A stretch of 64,000 nucleotides of DNA from Actinacidiphila yanglinensis (GCF_900107965.1 NZ_FNVU01000033.1:1-64000); one strand, 5' to 3'; counted from the stretch's first letter, positions 33,427 through 42,737 are shown. The notes: a model not told the origin generated them from the sequence alone. Numbers and translations: made by a program.

Positions 33427-36400
33427 ATGGTCCTTGACCGGCGAGCCCACCGGCGGCGCATCGCAGCCGCCGCTGTGGGCGGCACCCTCGCGCTGACCTT
33501 CTGGTTACCCGCCTCTCCCGCCGCCGCCTCGGGCGCAGCGGCGGCCGCCGCTGCCGACACACCATGGCCGTCGGCGCCCGACTGGCAGAGCTACGTCCGG
33601 ACGCCGCAGAGCGCGACGCTCTGCCCGGCATCGGTGGTGAGCACGTCGGGAACCGTCAGCGGGGCGCAGAACCTGGTGTGCGGCGGCTCGGGCACCGCCA
33701 CGCTGTCCCTGACCTCCGGCGGCACCACCCCGTCCATCGTGCTCGACTACGGGCAGGACATCGGTGGCGTCCCCTACTTCGACGTCCGGTCCGAGTCCGG
33801 CTCGCCGACGCTGCAGGCCGGCTACAGCCAGTCCCGGGGGTTCCTCACCCCGACCGGCGACGCCGCGACCCCGTGGGCGGAAGGCGACCCCGCGCGCCAC
33901 GACACGTACCCGGTCTCCGCGCCGGGGACCATCACCGCGCGCTACGTCCAGGGCGGCGAGCGCTACGAGGAGATCACCCTCACCTCCCCGGGCACCCTCA
34001 CCCTCGGCGACGCGGGCGTCCACTACATCGCCGACCGGACCGGCTCCGACGGCTACCAGGGCTACTTCGTCTCCAGTTCCGACCAGCTCAACAGGATCTG
34101 GTACGACGGCGCCTACACCGACCAGCTCGACACCGTGCCGACCGGTTCGCTGCCGGGGAGCTGGACGGTCACCGGTGGTGCGCTCGACGACTTCGGCGGC
34201 GACGTCGGCCTGCTCAAGCAGGGCTCCTACTGGGGCGACTACACCACCACGTTCGACACGAAGATCGTGACGAACCAGGCGGGTTGGGTCGTCCGCGGCC
34301 AGGACGCCGACAACGGCTACGTGTTCATCCTGAACGCCGCCGGAGACACCGCGGGCACGCCGAACACCCTCCAGGAACTCGACCTGCACGACGGGCAGTA
34401 CACCAGCCTCGGCAGCGCGCCCCTGCCCGCGAACCTGGCGCCGGACACCTGGCACACCGTCAGCACGACTGTCTCCGGGAGCACGTTGACGGTCTCCCTC
34501 GACGGCCAGGAGATCGCCACGCTCGACAGCGGCTCCTTCCCTTCCGGCGCCGGTAGCTACCCGATCGGCAGCGTGGGCCTGCGCGAGTACAACGGCGAGG
34601 AGGCCCAGTTCCGCAACCTGACGGTGGTCGGCTCCTCCGGCGACACCGTCTACAGCAGCCCGCTGAGCAGCGGTTCGGCGCTGGCGGACTTCGACGTCCC
34701 CGGGACGAACACCGTGCCGTCCGTCCTCGACGGCGCCGCGCGCGACCGCGCCGTCTGGAGCGGGGACCTGAACGTCGAAGGCCCCTCCACCTACTACTCC
34801 ACCGGCGACAGCGCCGCGCTCAAGGGGGCGCTGCAACTGCTCGGCAGCTACCAGGAGACCAGGGGCTCCGTCGCGGGCGCGATGCCGCCGGGAACGACCG
34901 TGAACACCGGCGGGCCCATATCCGGCACCACCGGCGCCTACTCCGCGTCGTACTCCGTCTACTGGGTGCTGGGCCTGGCCTCCTACTACCTGTACACCGG
35001 TGACACCGCCTTCATCCAGCAGGAATGGCCCGCCGTCCAGCGCGAACTCGCCTGGAACGCCTCGCAGGTCGACGGCAACGGGCTGCTCGACACGCCGGCC
35101 GCGGACGGCGCCGACTGGGACTTCTACGACGGCAGCAAATCCGGCGAGGTCACCGAGTACAACGTGCTGTACTACCAGGCCCTCCTCGACGGCGCCCAGA
35201 TCGCCACCGGGGCCGGCCAGAGCGCGCAGGCCGCCGCGTACACCCAGCAGGCGGCCGCGCTGAAGTCGGCCATCAACGCGCACCTGTTCAACACCGCGAC
35301 CGGGCTCTACCTGACCAGCAACAGCCAGACGTCCTCTGTCGCGCAGGACGCCAACGCCCTCGCCGTCCTGTACGGGGTGGCGCCCGCGGGCAAGGCCACC
35401 TCGATCCTCGCCGCACTGAAGTCCCGGCTGTGGACGAGCCCCTACGGTCCGCTGCCCTTCTCCTCCGACGCCGGCAACGAGGCACTGGTCAGCCCGTTCG
35501 TCAGCGGGTACGAACTCCAGGCCCGGCTGGCGAACGACGACACCGCCGGCGCCGAGCAGCTGCTCTCCACCCTGTGGGGCCACATGATCGCCGAGGGGGA
35601 CTACTCCGGCGGCACCATGTGGGAGAACGTCTCGGCCGCCGACGGCACCCCTGGCCTCGGAAGCAGCACCAGCCTCGCGCACGGCTGGTCCACCGCGCCG
35701 ACCAGCGCCCTCTCCGGCTACGTGCTCGGCATCCTGCCGACGTCGCCGGGCTACGCCACCTGGTCGGTGCAGCCGCACCCCGGTGACCTGGCCTGGGCGG
35801 AGGGGCGGGCGCCGACGCCGCACGGCGCCGTGCAGGTGTCCTGGGCGTCGCAGGGCGGTGCCGGCGCGTTCTCCATGAACGTCACCGCGCCCGCCGGTAC
35901 CAGCGGCACGATCGCGGTGCCCACCGGCGGCGCGACCGACCCCATCGTCGCCGTCAACGGCCAGGTGGTCTGGCAGGGCGGCACCTTCACGGCGACCGGC
36001 GGCATCGGCGGCGCCCACCGGGACGGCGCCTTCGTCGACCTCACCGGCGTCCAGCCCGGAACGTACACCGTCGCCGCGAATCCCGGCGGTTCGCCACCGG
36101 CCGACTACACCCAGTGCGCCCCGCAGAACGGCACCTGCGCGTTCAGCGGCACCCGGTCGGTGGCCTACGGGGCCGACGGCGTCTACAGCTACCGCACCGT
36201 CACCGGCGGCACGGCCTGCGACGACGCGACGCTCGGCGACCCCGACTTCGGCTTCGTGAAGGCGTGTTACGCGGGCGCGGTCACCAATGGCCCGAGCGGA
36301 TCGGCGTACTGCGCACCCGAGAACGGGCTGTGCGCGTTCAGCGGCACCCGCACGGTCGCCTACGGGGCGGGCGGGACCTTCACCACGAGGTCGCTGACCG

Positions 36401-36480
36401 GCGGGACCGCCTGCACCAACACGGTGTTCGGCGATCCCGCGCCCGGCACCGTCAAGTCCTGTTTCCTCACCTCGGGCTGA
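33427..36480 (+). CDS. Secreted GH78 alpha-L-rhamnosidase with LamG-like insert and two C-terminal repeats
   Basis: 1017 residues from ATG at 33427. A twin-arginine-like signal (RRAHRRRIA then a hydrophobic run to AAASG) exports it. Residues about 235-400 are a concanavalin-type (LamG/3-keto-disaccharide hydrolase-like) sheet domain inserted in the N-terminal part. The (alpha/alpha)6 catalytic barrel follows, with DRAVWSGDL (about 437) and GGTMWENV (about 729), the acid and base regions of GH78. The C-terminus carries two copies of a ~55-residue unit, CAFSGTRSVAYGADG at 897-957 and CAFSGTRTVAYGAGG at 960-1017, each with paired cysteines and likely carbohydrate-binding. It cleaves terminal rhamnose from polysaccharides or glycosides outside the cell. 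Confidence 0.87.
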   Translation: MVLDRRAHRRRIAAAAVGGTLALTFWLPASPAAASGAAAAAAADTPWPSAPDWQSYVRTPQSATLCPASVVSTSGTVSGAQNLVCGGSGTATLSLTSGGTTPSIVLDYGQDIGGVPYFDVRSESGSPTLQAGYSQSRGFLTPTGDAATPWAEGDPARHDTYPVSAPGTITARYVQGGERYEEITLTSPGTLTLGDAGVHYIADRTGSDGYQGYFVSSSDQLNRIWYDGAYTDQLDTVPTGSLPGSWTVTGGALDDFGGDVGLLKQGSYWGDYTTTFDTKIVTNQAGWVVRGQDADNGYVFILNAAGDTAGTPNTLQELDLHDGQYTSLGSAPLPANLAPDTWHTVSTTVSGSTLTVSLDGQEIATLDSGSFPSGAGSYPIGSVGLREYNGEEAQFRNLTVVGSSGDTVYSSPLSSGSALADFDVPGTNTVPSVLDGAARDRAVWSGDLNVEGPSTYYSTGDSAALKGALQLLGSYQETRGSVAGAMPPGTTVNTGGPISGTTGAYSASYSVYWVLGLASYYLYTGDTAFIQQEWPAVQRELAWNASQVDGNGLLDTPAADGADWDFYDGSKSGEVTEYNVLYYQALLDGAQIATGAGQSAQAAAYTQQAAALKSAINAHLFNTATGLYLTSNSQTSSVAQDANALAVLYGVAPAGKATSILAALKSRLWTSPYGPLPFSSDAGNEALVSPFVSGYELQARLANDDTAGAEQLLSTLWGHMIAEGDYSGGTMWENVSAADGTPGLGSSTSLAHGWSTAPTSALSGYVLGILPTSPGYATWSVQPHPGDLAWAEGRAPTPHGAVQVSWASQGGAGAFSMNVTAPAGTSGTIAVPTGGATDPIVAVNGQVVWQGGTFTATGGIGGAHRDGAFVDLTGVQPGTYTVAANPGGSPPADYTQCAPQNGTCAFSGTRSVAYGADGVYSYRTVTGGTACDDATLGDPDFGFVKACYAGAVTNGPSGSAYCAPENGLCAFSGTRTVAYGAGGTFTTRSLTGGTACTNTVFGDPAPGTVKSCFLTSG

Positions 36481-36521
36481 GGTTCGGGCGGAGTATCCCC
36501 TCTCGTCCCCGAGGGCCTCCG

Positions 36522-36551
36522 CGCGGTGCGGTCCTGGACGGCCGCACCGCG
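36522..36551. terminator. Bidirectional terminator between rhamnosidases
   Basis: CGCGGTGCGG and CCGCACCGCG form a perfect 10-bp stem with a 10-base loop midway in the 125-base gap between the converging glycosidase genes. Confidence 0.7.
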
Positions 36552-36605
36552 TCGAAGGTCCTCGCCAGGGTCAGGGCCCGACCCCGCGAGCAAGGCTCGT
36601 GAGCG

Positions 36606-39600
36606 CTACTCCTGGCCCGTGACGCGGAACAGGTGGCTGCCCGCGCCGACGGTGAAGTGCGCGTAGCCGTCCGCGATCCGGCCGGATGTCGCGGCCGCGG
36701 TGGCATGCACCTTCTGCCGTCCGCCGACCGGCACGAGGACGTCGGCGCTCGATCCCACCGGTATGTCGACGCGCAGGGTGAACTGCCCCTGCTTCCTCGT
36801 CCACGACGAGGCGATCCGACCGAGCGGCGACTCCACGTGGGCGGAGGCGTGGGTCAGGTCGCCGACGGCGAAGGGCTGGACGGTCACCTTCGTGTAGCCG
36901 GGCGCGGCGACCTTGATGCCGGCGACGCCCTGGTAGAGCCAGTCGTCCACCGTTCCCATGAAGGCGTGGTCGTGGGAGCGGGAGTTGGCGTCCCACTCCT
37001 CCCACATGGTGGTGGCGCCCAGGCCCTCGAACCAGTAACCCCAGCCGGGATAGGTCGGGTTGGTCGCGACCGTGTAGGCGAGGTCGCCGTGCCCGGCGTC
37101 GGTGAGGACCGGCAGGAGCACCTTGGTGCCCAGCGCACCGGTGTCCAGGTGGTCCCCGCGGGCGTGGATGTCCGCGACGAGGTTGTCGGTCACGACCTTG
37201 CGGTACTTCTCGGGCACCAGGCCGAAGCTCAGCGGGACCACGTTCGACGTCTGCCGGTAGCCCGCGGCCTTGTCGTCGAAGTAGGCGCCCTGGTCGGCGT
37301 CGTAGAAGGTCGCGTGGAAGGTGTCCTTGACCTGCGCGGCGAAGGCGTCGAAGTGGTCGGCGTCGGCACCGTGCCCCAGCGCCCTCGCCATCGTCGCGAG
37401 CCTGGTGGCGGTGCGGTAGATGTAGGCGGTGCCCGTCAGGCGGGTGCCTTCGGGGGCGTTGGCGCCTTCGGGCGAGAGCCAGTCGCCGTAGCTGAAGCCG
37501 GTGTAGATGCCCCCGGTGCCGGCGATGTTCTGCTCGTAGTACGCCATCCAGGCCTTCATGCCGGCGTAGTTGTCGGCGACCGCCTGGAGGTCGCCGTAGT
37601 ACCAGTACAGGTCCCAGGTGCCGAGGACGTAACTGGCCGACCAGACCGGGTCCTTGACCAGCTTGCCGGACTCGGTGGTGGGTACCGTGGGGCCGATCGA
37701 CCCGTCGGCGTTCTGGTCGTCGCGGTGCGAGCGCATCCAGCTCTCGTAGAAGTTCTGCATGTCGAAGTTGGCGATCGCCGAGTCCGCGTAGAGGAAGCCG
37801 TCGGCCGTGTAGGGACGCTTCTCGTACATCGGCGTGTCGGTCGGGACCGAGTACAGGTTGTTGAGGATCGTGTCGGCCTGCGCGTCCTGGTAGCGGTTCA
37901 GCAGGTCGCTCGAACTGGTGAAGCCGCCGGTGGACGTCACCGCCGTGTGGACCCGCATCCCCTCGACCGACCGGAGGGTTACCCCCTGGGGGACGACGAC
38001 CTGGGCGTAGCGGAAACCGGCGTAGCTGTAGCTCGGCTGGTAGTACTCCACCCCGTCACCCTTGAGGGTGTAGGTGTAGGTCTGCAGGCCGAGGCCGAAG
38101 GCGCCGGTGTTGTCGACGGTGAGGTCGTCGTGGAGCTTCTCGCCGTAGGTGACGGTGACCGTCGACCCGGCGGGGCCCTGGACGCCGATGCGCGCCCAAC
38201 CGGCCGTAGGGGTACCGAAGTCGTGGACGTGCGTGCCGTCGACCGGAGTGGTGGTCTGCTTGAGCGTCAGCCGGCCGGTCACCTTGATGGGCGGGAAGCT
38301 CTCCGAACGGAGCGTGCCGGTCGGCCCGTCGACCTCCAGGGCGGGGTGCCAGGAGCTGTCGTCGAAGCCGGTGTCGTTCCAACCGGCCTGTTCCGCACGG
38401 GCGTCGTAGGTCTCACCGAACCACAGCGACTGCGTGGACGTGGGCCCGTCGGACACCTTCCACCCGCTGTCGCTGACCACTTGCTGGCGCGTACCGTCGG
38501 TGTAGGTGATGTCGAGTTCCAGCTTGAGCTTGGGCTCGCTCCACCAGGACGACGCCTCCCACTCGTCCGGGGACGTCATCGCGTAGTAGCCACGCCCCAG
38601 GCTGACCCCGATCCCGTTGCCGCCGGTGCGCAGCGCGTCGGTGACGTCGTAGGTCGAGTACAGGACGGTCTTGGAGAAGACGGTGAATCCGGGTTCGAGT
38701 TCCCGGTCGCCGATGCGCCGGCCGTTCAGGTAGAGCTTGTTGTAGCCGAGGCCCGCGACGTGCGCCCGCGCCGAGGCGATGTTCTTGCGGGCGGTGAAGT
38801 CGCTGCGCAGCAGGGTCTCGGGCGCGGGCGGGGCGGACACCGACGAGCCCCAGGGGCCCGCGCCGTAGGAGGCGGCGACCAGTGCCTGCGGCCAGGCCGT
38901 GTCGTCGTAGCCGGGCTGCTGCCATCCGTCGGCGGCGGTGTTCGCCGCCTTCCAACTGCCGTCCGTGACGAGGTCGGCGGGCGCTGCCGTCCCCTCGAAG
39001 TGGAGGCTGCCGAGTACGCCCGCCGGTCCCTGGTTGCTGTTGGTCGCCTCGACCGCCAGCACGTTGGTCCCCGCGTGGAGGTACGGCGCGATGTCGAGGA
39101 CGCTCGCGGTCGACCAGGAGTTCGCCACGCGCGGGGAGCTCGCCACCTCGGTGCCGTTGACGTACAGCGTGAAGCTGTCGTCGGCGGTGAGCTGCATCTC
39201 CGCGGACGCGATCTGCGCCCCGGCGGCCAGGTCGAAGCTGCGGCGCAGGTACCGCGTGCCGGCCGGGGCCGAGTCGGAGGGATCGCCCTCGGCGTACCAG
39301 ATCCAGTTCGCGCCGGCGAGCCGCAGCACGGGCGCGCTCGCGTGGGCGCCGATCCAGGTGCCCTGGAAGTCGCCGGGGTCGACGAAGGACGTCTCGAACG
39401 GTTCCTCGGCGCTCCACTCCGACGCGCGTCCGGAACGGTCGAAGACCCGGACCCGCCAGGAGTACTTCGTACGCGACGCGAGGGCGGCGCCGCCGTAGGT
39501 GACGTCGAAGGACTGCGAGGAACGCACCTTCCCGCTGTCCCACACCACGCCCCGGCCGCCGGGCGAGGTGGACACCTCGACCTGGTAGGCCGCCTGCTCG

Positions 39601-39836
39601 ACGGCGTCGCGCCCCGGGGCCACCTGCCAGCTCAGCCGGGGCCGGGGAACGTCGATGCCCAACGGCTTTGCCTGGTGCTCCACTTTGAGCCCGCTCACCG
39701 CGAGCCCCGCCGCGCTCCCCGCGCCGCCCTTGGGGTCGTCCGGTCCGGGCGCGGCGGCCGCTCCGGGCGTGGCGTCCAGCCCGGACGCGGCGGCCACGAC
39801 CGACAGCATCAGCCCGACAGCAGATCTTCGCTTCAT
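36606..39836 (-). CDS. Secreted GH78 alpha-L-rhamnosidase
   Basis: 1076 residues from ATG at 39836 (GGAGG eight bases upstream; a GTG one codon earlier is possible). A signal peptide (MKRRSAVGLMLSVVAAASG) is followed by an Fn3-like domain (about 45-150: PLGIDVPRPRLSWQV), a jelly-roll domain with LYVNGTEVASS (about 165-290), the second jelly roll (KLYLNGRRIGDRELEPG), and the helical catalytic domain with the conserved TMWEEWD base region (about 945). The acid region is unusual, PMYEKRPYTADGF instead of the common W-GD form. It acts outside the cell on rhamnose-bearing glycans. It faces the other rhamnosidase and shares the same operator sequence. Confidence 0.9.
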   Translation of the reverse strand: MKRRSAVGLMLSVVAAASGLDATPGAAAAPGPDDPKGGAGSAAGLAVSGLKVEHQAKPLGIDVPRPRLSWQVAPGRDAVEQAAYQVEVSTSPGGRGVVWDSGKVRSSQSFDVTYGGAALASRTKYSWRVRVFDRSGRASEWSAEEPFETSFVDPGDFQGTWIGAHASAPVLRLAGANWIWYAEGDPSDSAPAGTRYLRRSFDLAAGAQIASAEMQLTADDSFTLYVNGTEVASSPRVANSWSTASVLDIAPYLHAGTNVLAVEATNSNQGPAGVLGSLHFEGTAAPADLVTDGSWKAANTAADGWQQPGYDDTAWPQALVAASYGAGPWGSSVSAPPAPETLLRSDFTARKNIASARAHVAGLGYNKLYLNGRRIGDRELEPGFTVFSKTVLYSTYDVTDALRTGGNGIGVSLGRGYYAMTSPDEWEASSWWSEPKLKLELDITYTDGTRQQVVSDSGWKVSDGPTSTQSLWFGETYDARAEQAGWNDTGFDDSSWHPALEVDGPTGTLRSESFPPIKVTGRLTLKQTTTPVDGTHVHDFGTPTAGWARIGVQGPAGSTVTVTYGEKLHDDLTVDNTGAFGLGLQTYTYTLKGDGVEYYQPSYSYAGFRYAQVVVPQGVTLRSVEGMRVHTAVTSTGGFTSSSDLLNRYQDAQADTILNNLYSVPTDTPMYEKRPYTADGFLYADSAIANFDMQNFYESWMRSHRDDQNADGSIGPTVPTTESGKLVKDPVWSASYVLGTWDLYWYYGDLQAVADNYAGMKAWMAYYEQNIAGTGGIYTGFSYGDWLSPEGANAPEGTRLTGTAYIYRTATRLATMARALGHGADADHFDAFAAQVKDTFHATFYDADQGAYFDDKAAGYRQTSNVVPLSFGLVPEKYRKVVTDNLVADIHARGDHLDTGALGTKVLLPVLTDAGHGDLAYTVATNPTYPGWGYWFEGLGATTMWEEWDANSRSHDHAFMGTVDDWLYQGVAGIKVAAPGYTKVTVQPFAVGDLTHASAHVESPLGRIASSWTRKQGQFTLRVDIPVGSSADVLVPVGGRQKVHATAAATSGRIADGYAHFTVGAGSHLFRVTGQE

Positions 39837-39881
39837 CACGCTTGCCTCCAACGACGACACACGATTCGGCGCACGAGGCAG

Positions 39882-39908
39882 TGAATCGTTGAGAGTGAAT
39901 CGTTTCAA
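39882..39908 (-). promoter_or_regulatory. Promoter of rhamnosidase B with LacI-type operators
   Basis: TGAATCGTTTCA (39896-39907) is the palindrome; a half copy TGAATCGTTGA lies at 39882-39892. On the minus strand TTGAAA (39903-39908), 17 bases and TTCACT could be the -35 and -10 boxes, so the palindrome would overlap the -35 box. It is the same motif as at 33307-33318. Confidence 0.7.
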
Positions 39909-40105
39909 CCGTTCCCCATGTCACTCAACCACAGGCCGCGCGGGGAAGACAAGATCTCTCACGCCACCTCGCTCGGCGGGGACACGGCCGCGTGGGGTGG
40001 AGGTCGGGGCGGCGTTCCTGGCGTACGGTGCCCGAAGCCGGAAGAGCGGTGATCACCGCCGGGTGCGTCGCGAGGCAGCAACCCGCGGCCAGAGGGGAGC
40101 CGTTG

Positions 40106-41008
40106 ATGAAGGCCGCGCGCTTCAGCAGGTTCGGGGGCCCGGAGGTCCTGGAGATCGTGGAACTTCCCGATCCGCGGCCGGGCCCCGGGCAGGTGCGGAT
40201 CGCGGTACGCGCGGCCGGCGTCAACGCGAGCGACTGGAAGAAGCGAAGGGGTCTGCTGGACGAGGAGTTGCCGCAGACCCTGGGCTACGAGGCCGCGGGC
40301 GTCGTCGACGAGGTGGGCGCGGGTGTCTCGGACGTGGCCGTCGGCGATCGCGTCTTCGGCTTCTGCCCCGACGGGGCGGCGCAGGCCGAACTGGCGGTGC
40401 TGGCCTTCTACGCGCCGATCCCGCCGCGGCTCGACTTCGCCGGCGCCGCCGCGCTGCCCGCCGCCGCGGAGACCGCCCTGCGCGCGATCGACACCCTCGG
40501 CGTCGAGAGCGGCCGCACGCTGCTGGTCAACGGGGCCTCCGGGAACGTGGGCAGCGCCGCGGTCCAGTTCGCGGTGGCCCGCGGCGCGCGCGTGATCGGG
40601 ACCGCCGGTCCGGCGCACCACGACCACCTGCGGGCGCTGGGTGCCGAGCCCGTCGCCTACGGCGAGGGCCTGGTCGAACGCGTCCGCGCGCTCGCGCCGG
40701 ACGGCGTCGACCTGGCACTCGACGTCGCCGGGAGCGGCGTGCTGCCCGCGCTCATCGGGCTCGCCGGCGGCCCGGAACACGTCCTGACGGTCGCCGACTT
40801 CGCGGGGGCGCGCGAGCACGGGGTGAGGTTCAGCCGCGGGGACGACGGGCGCGCGGTCCATGTGCTGGCCGAGATCGGCGAGTTGATCGAGGCGGGGCGC
40901 TTCGCGGTCCCGGTCACGCGGTCGTTTCCGCTCGACCGGATCGCGGAGGCGCACCGCGTCGGCGAGGAGGGCCACGTGCGCGCGAAGCTCGTCCTGCTGG
41001 TCGGCTGA
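40106..41008 (+). CDS. NADP-dependent quinone oxidoreductase-like protein
   Basis: 300 residues from ATG at 40106, with GAGGGGAG upstream. It has the MDR fold without zinc ligands: AGVNASDWKKRRGLL, LGYEAAGVVDEVG and LLVNGASGNVGSAAVQFAVARGA as the nucleotide loop. It is the third such gene in the window, more distant from the other two. It converges with the TetR at 41078, with 70 bases between them. The substrate is unknown. Confidence 0.88.
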   Translation: MKAARFSRFGGPEVLEIVELPDPRPGPGQVRIAVRAAGVNASDWKKRRGLLDEELPQTLGYEAAGVVDEVGAGVSDVAVGDRVFGFCPDGAAQAELAVLAFYAPIPPRLDFAGAAALPAAAETALRAIDTLGVESGRTLLVNGASGNVGSAAVQFAVARGARVIGTAGPAHHDHLRALGAEPVAYGEGLVERVRALAPDGVDLALDVAGSGVLPALIGLAGGPEHVLTVADFAGAREHGVRFSRGDDGRAVHVLAEIGELIEAGRFAVPVTRSFPLDRIAEAHRVGEEGHVRAKLVLLVG

Positions 41009-41077
41009 CGCGGCGGGATGCACGCGCCCGTCGGCCGACACGGCGGGGTGCGGGCACCCTCCGCACGTCTCCCCCGC

Positions 41078-41728
41078 TCACGTATCCGCTTCCCGGGGGA
41101 CGAAGAAGGCACCAGCGGCAGCCGCCAGGACCGCTGCCCGCGCGGCCTGTTCCGGCAACCGCGGGTCCGGTTCGGCGCGCAGCAGCACGAGTTGGTGGTA
41201 GAGCGGCGCCGTGGCGGCGATCAGCAGGCTCCTCGCGTCCACCTGCCGCGCGGGGAGTTCGCCGCGCTCGACGGCGCGCTCGACGAGGACCTCGCACTGG
41301 GCGTACCGGTCCGCCCACAACCGCGTCTGGGCCCGCGCGGCCTGCGGGGAGTGGAACGAGGCAGCCATCAGGGCGAGGGCCGGCGACGGGCGGACGACGA
41401 GGGATTCCTGGATCTCCCGGTTGAGGGCCGTGAGATCACCGCGCAGCGAACCGGTGTCCGGCGGCTGCCAGTCGATCTCGCCGGCGGCGTCGATGACGTC
41501 GACGAGCAGGCCGCCGACGTCGCGCCAGCGCCGGTAGACCGTGGCGCGGTGCACCCCGGCACGCGTCGCGACCCCCTCCATCGTGAGTCGTTCGTGACCG
41601 CCCTCGGCGAGTTCGGCGCGCACCGCATCGAGGACCTGCGCGCGGATGCGGGCGGTACGGCCGCCCGGACGGCGGTCCGGCGTGGTGTCCGGCGTGGTGT
41701 CCGGCGTGGTGTCCGGCGGGTCTGTCAT
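41078..41728 (-). CDS. TetR-family regulator with TPD-repeat N-terminus
   Basis: 216 residues from ATG at 41728 (GTG at 41734 is possible). Residues 3-17 are a TPDTTPDTTPD low-complexity lead encoded by three copies of a 12-bp repeat. The helix-turn-helix follows: LTMEGVATRAGVHRATVYRRWRDVGGLLVDVI. The C-terminal domain fits the TetR_C_11/EthR-like group of actinomycetes. It is divergent from the Vat-type acetyltransferase at 41829 and may control it through the GCGAC-4-GTCGC inverted repeat at 41782-41795. Confidence 0.86.
   Translation of the reverse strand: MTDPPDTTPDTTPDTTPDRRPGGRTARIRAQVLDAVRAELAEGGHERLTMEGVATRAGVHRATVYRRWRDVGGLLVDVIDAAGEIDWQPPDTGSLRGDLTALNREIQESLVVRPSPALALMAASFHSPQAARAQTRLWADRYAQCEVLVERAVERGELPARQVDARSLLIAATAPLYHQLVLLRAEPDPRLPEQAARAAVLAAAAGAFFVPREADT
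41675..41710. repeat. Three tandem copies of a 12-bp repeat inside a TetR gene
   Basis: GTCCGGCGTGGT occurs three times head to tail and a partial fourth follows. On the coding (minus) strand each copy encodes T-T-P-D. Length may vary between strains by slippage without a frame change. Confidence 0.8.
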
Positions 41729-41777
41729 CGGCACTCGGTATCCGGTTGATCAACGGGGCAGGGGCATGCGAGCATCC

Positions 41778-41800
41778 TAATGCGACAGCCGTCGCTCTAA
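41778..41800. promoter_or_regulatory. Possible TetR operator before the acetyltransferase
   Basis: TAATGCGAC-AGCC-GTCGCTCTAA is an imperfect dyad (inner five bases on each side paired) 29 bases before the acetyltransferase start, between it and the divergent TetR. Confidence 0.4.
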
Positions 41801-41828
41801 GGCCACCGGAGAGGAACCGCCCGCCGCG

Positions 41829-42482
41829 ATGCCACCCGTTCCCGCCGACCCCACCGTGCTCCATCCGATGCCCGGGCAGCCGCGCGTGGTACTGCTCAAG
41901 CCACTGCTGACGTCGCCGCTGATCGAGGTCGGCGACTTCACCTACTACGACGATCCGGACGACCCGACCGCGTTCGAGACGCGCAACGTCCTGTACCACT
42001 ACGGCCCCGAGCGGCTGGTGATCGGCAACTACTGCGCGCTGGCGACCGGCACCCGGTTCCTGATGAACGGTGCGAACCACCGCATGGACGGTCCCTCCAC
42101 CTTCCCGTTCCCCACCATGGGGGGTTCCTGGGCGGAGCACTTCGACCTGATCACCAACCTTCCCGGCCGGGGCGACACGGTCGTCGGCAGCGACGTGTGG
42201 TTCGGGCACGGCGTCACGGTCATGCCAGGTGTCCGCATCGGGCACGGCGCGATCATCGCCGCCGGCGCCGTGGTCACGGGCGACGTCCCCGACTACGGCA
42301 TCGTCGGCGGCAATCCCGCCCGGCTCATCCGCACGCGGTTCGACGCCGGGGACATCGCCCGGCTCCTCGCAGTGGCGTGGTGGGACTGGCCTCTGGACCA
42401 CGTCACCCGGCACGTCCGGACGATCATGTCGGGGACGATCACCGAACTGGAGGAGGCCGCCGCGCGGATCGACCGGTCCTGA
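41829..42482 (+). CDS. Vat-type xenobiotic O-acetyltransferase (left-handed beta-helix)
   Basis: 217 residues from ATG at 41829. The hexapeptide-repeat body (IGNYCALATGTRFLMNGANH, then VVGSDVWFGHGVTVMPGVRIGHGAIIAAGAVVTGDVPDYGIVGGNPARLIRTRF) and the catalytic His in GANHRMDG are those of the streptogramin A and type B chloramphenicol acetyltransferases (Vat/CatB group). It would acetylate a hydroxylated small molecule with acetyl-CoA, possibly an antibiotic. I cannot tell whether it gives resistance. It is divergent from a TetR, and a glycosyltransferase remnant follows directly. Confidence 0.87.
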   Translation: MPPVPADPTVLHPMPGQPRVVLLKPLLTSPLIEVGDFTYYDDPDDPTAFETRNVLYHYGPERLVIGNYCALATGTRFLMNGANHRMDGPSTFPFPTMGGSWAEHFDLITNLPGRGDTVVGSDVWFGHGVTVMPGVRIGHGAIIAAGAVVTGDVPDYGIVGGNPARLIRTRFDAGDIARLLAVAWWDWPLDHVTRHVRTIMSGTITELEEAAARIDRS

Positions 42483-42737
42483 CGCCGCGCCCCGCCCCGC
42501 CGCCCGCACCCGCAGTTCATGAACGCCGACCGGCTCGTGGAACTCGGCGTCGCCCGCCGCGTGGACACCGACGACGCCACCGCCGGGACCCTCCGCGCGG
42601 CGCTGGACGACCTGCTCGCCGATCCCGAACGCGTCCGCCGGTCCGAAGAGTTGCAGGCCGCCGCGCGGGCGGAGGGCGGCACCCCGCGCGCCGCCGACCT
42701 CGTCGAGCAGGTGCTGGCCGCGGCCCTGGAGCACTGA
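42483..42737 (+). pseudogene. 3' remnant of an MGT-type glycosyltransferase
   Basis: After the acetyltransferase stop the same frame runs on, and from about 42513 it reads QFMNADRLVELGVARRVDTDDATAGTLR and EGGTPRAADLVEQVL to the stop at 42735. This is the last ~75 residues of macrolide/erythromycin-type glycosyltransferases (the part after the sugar-nucleotide motif). All of the acceptor domain and most of the donor domain are gone, so it cannot be active. The ATG at 42519 could by chance express 72 residues. Confidence 0.72.

Noticed and set aside
36633..39884. 1083-residue plus-strand frame
   Set aside because: Antisense to a rhamnosidase with clear domains; no family pattern of its own.
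41829..42482. Acetyltransferase as a proven antibiotic resistance gene
   Set aside because: The Vat/CatB family includes many chromosomal enzymes with no resistance phenotype; only the family is supported.
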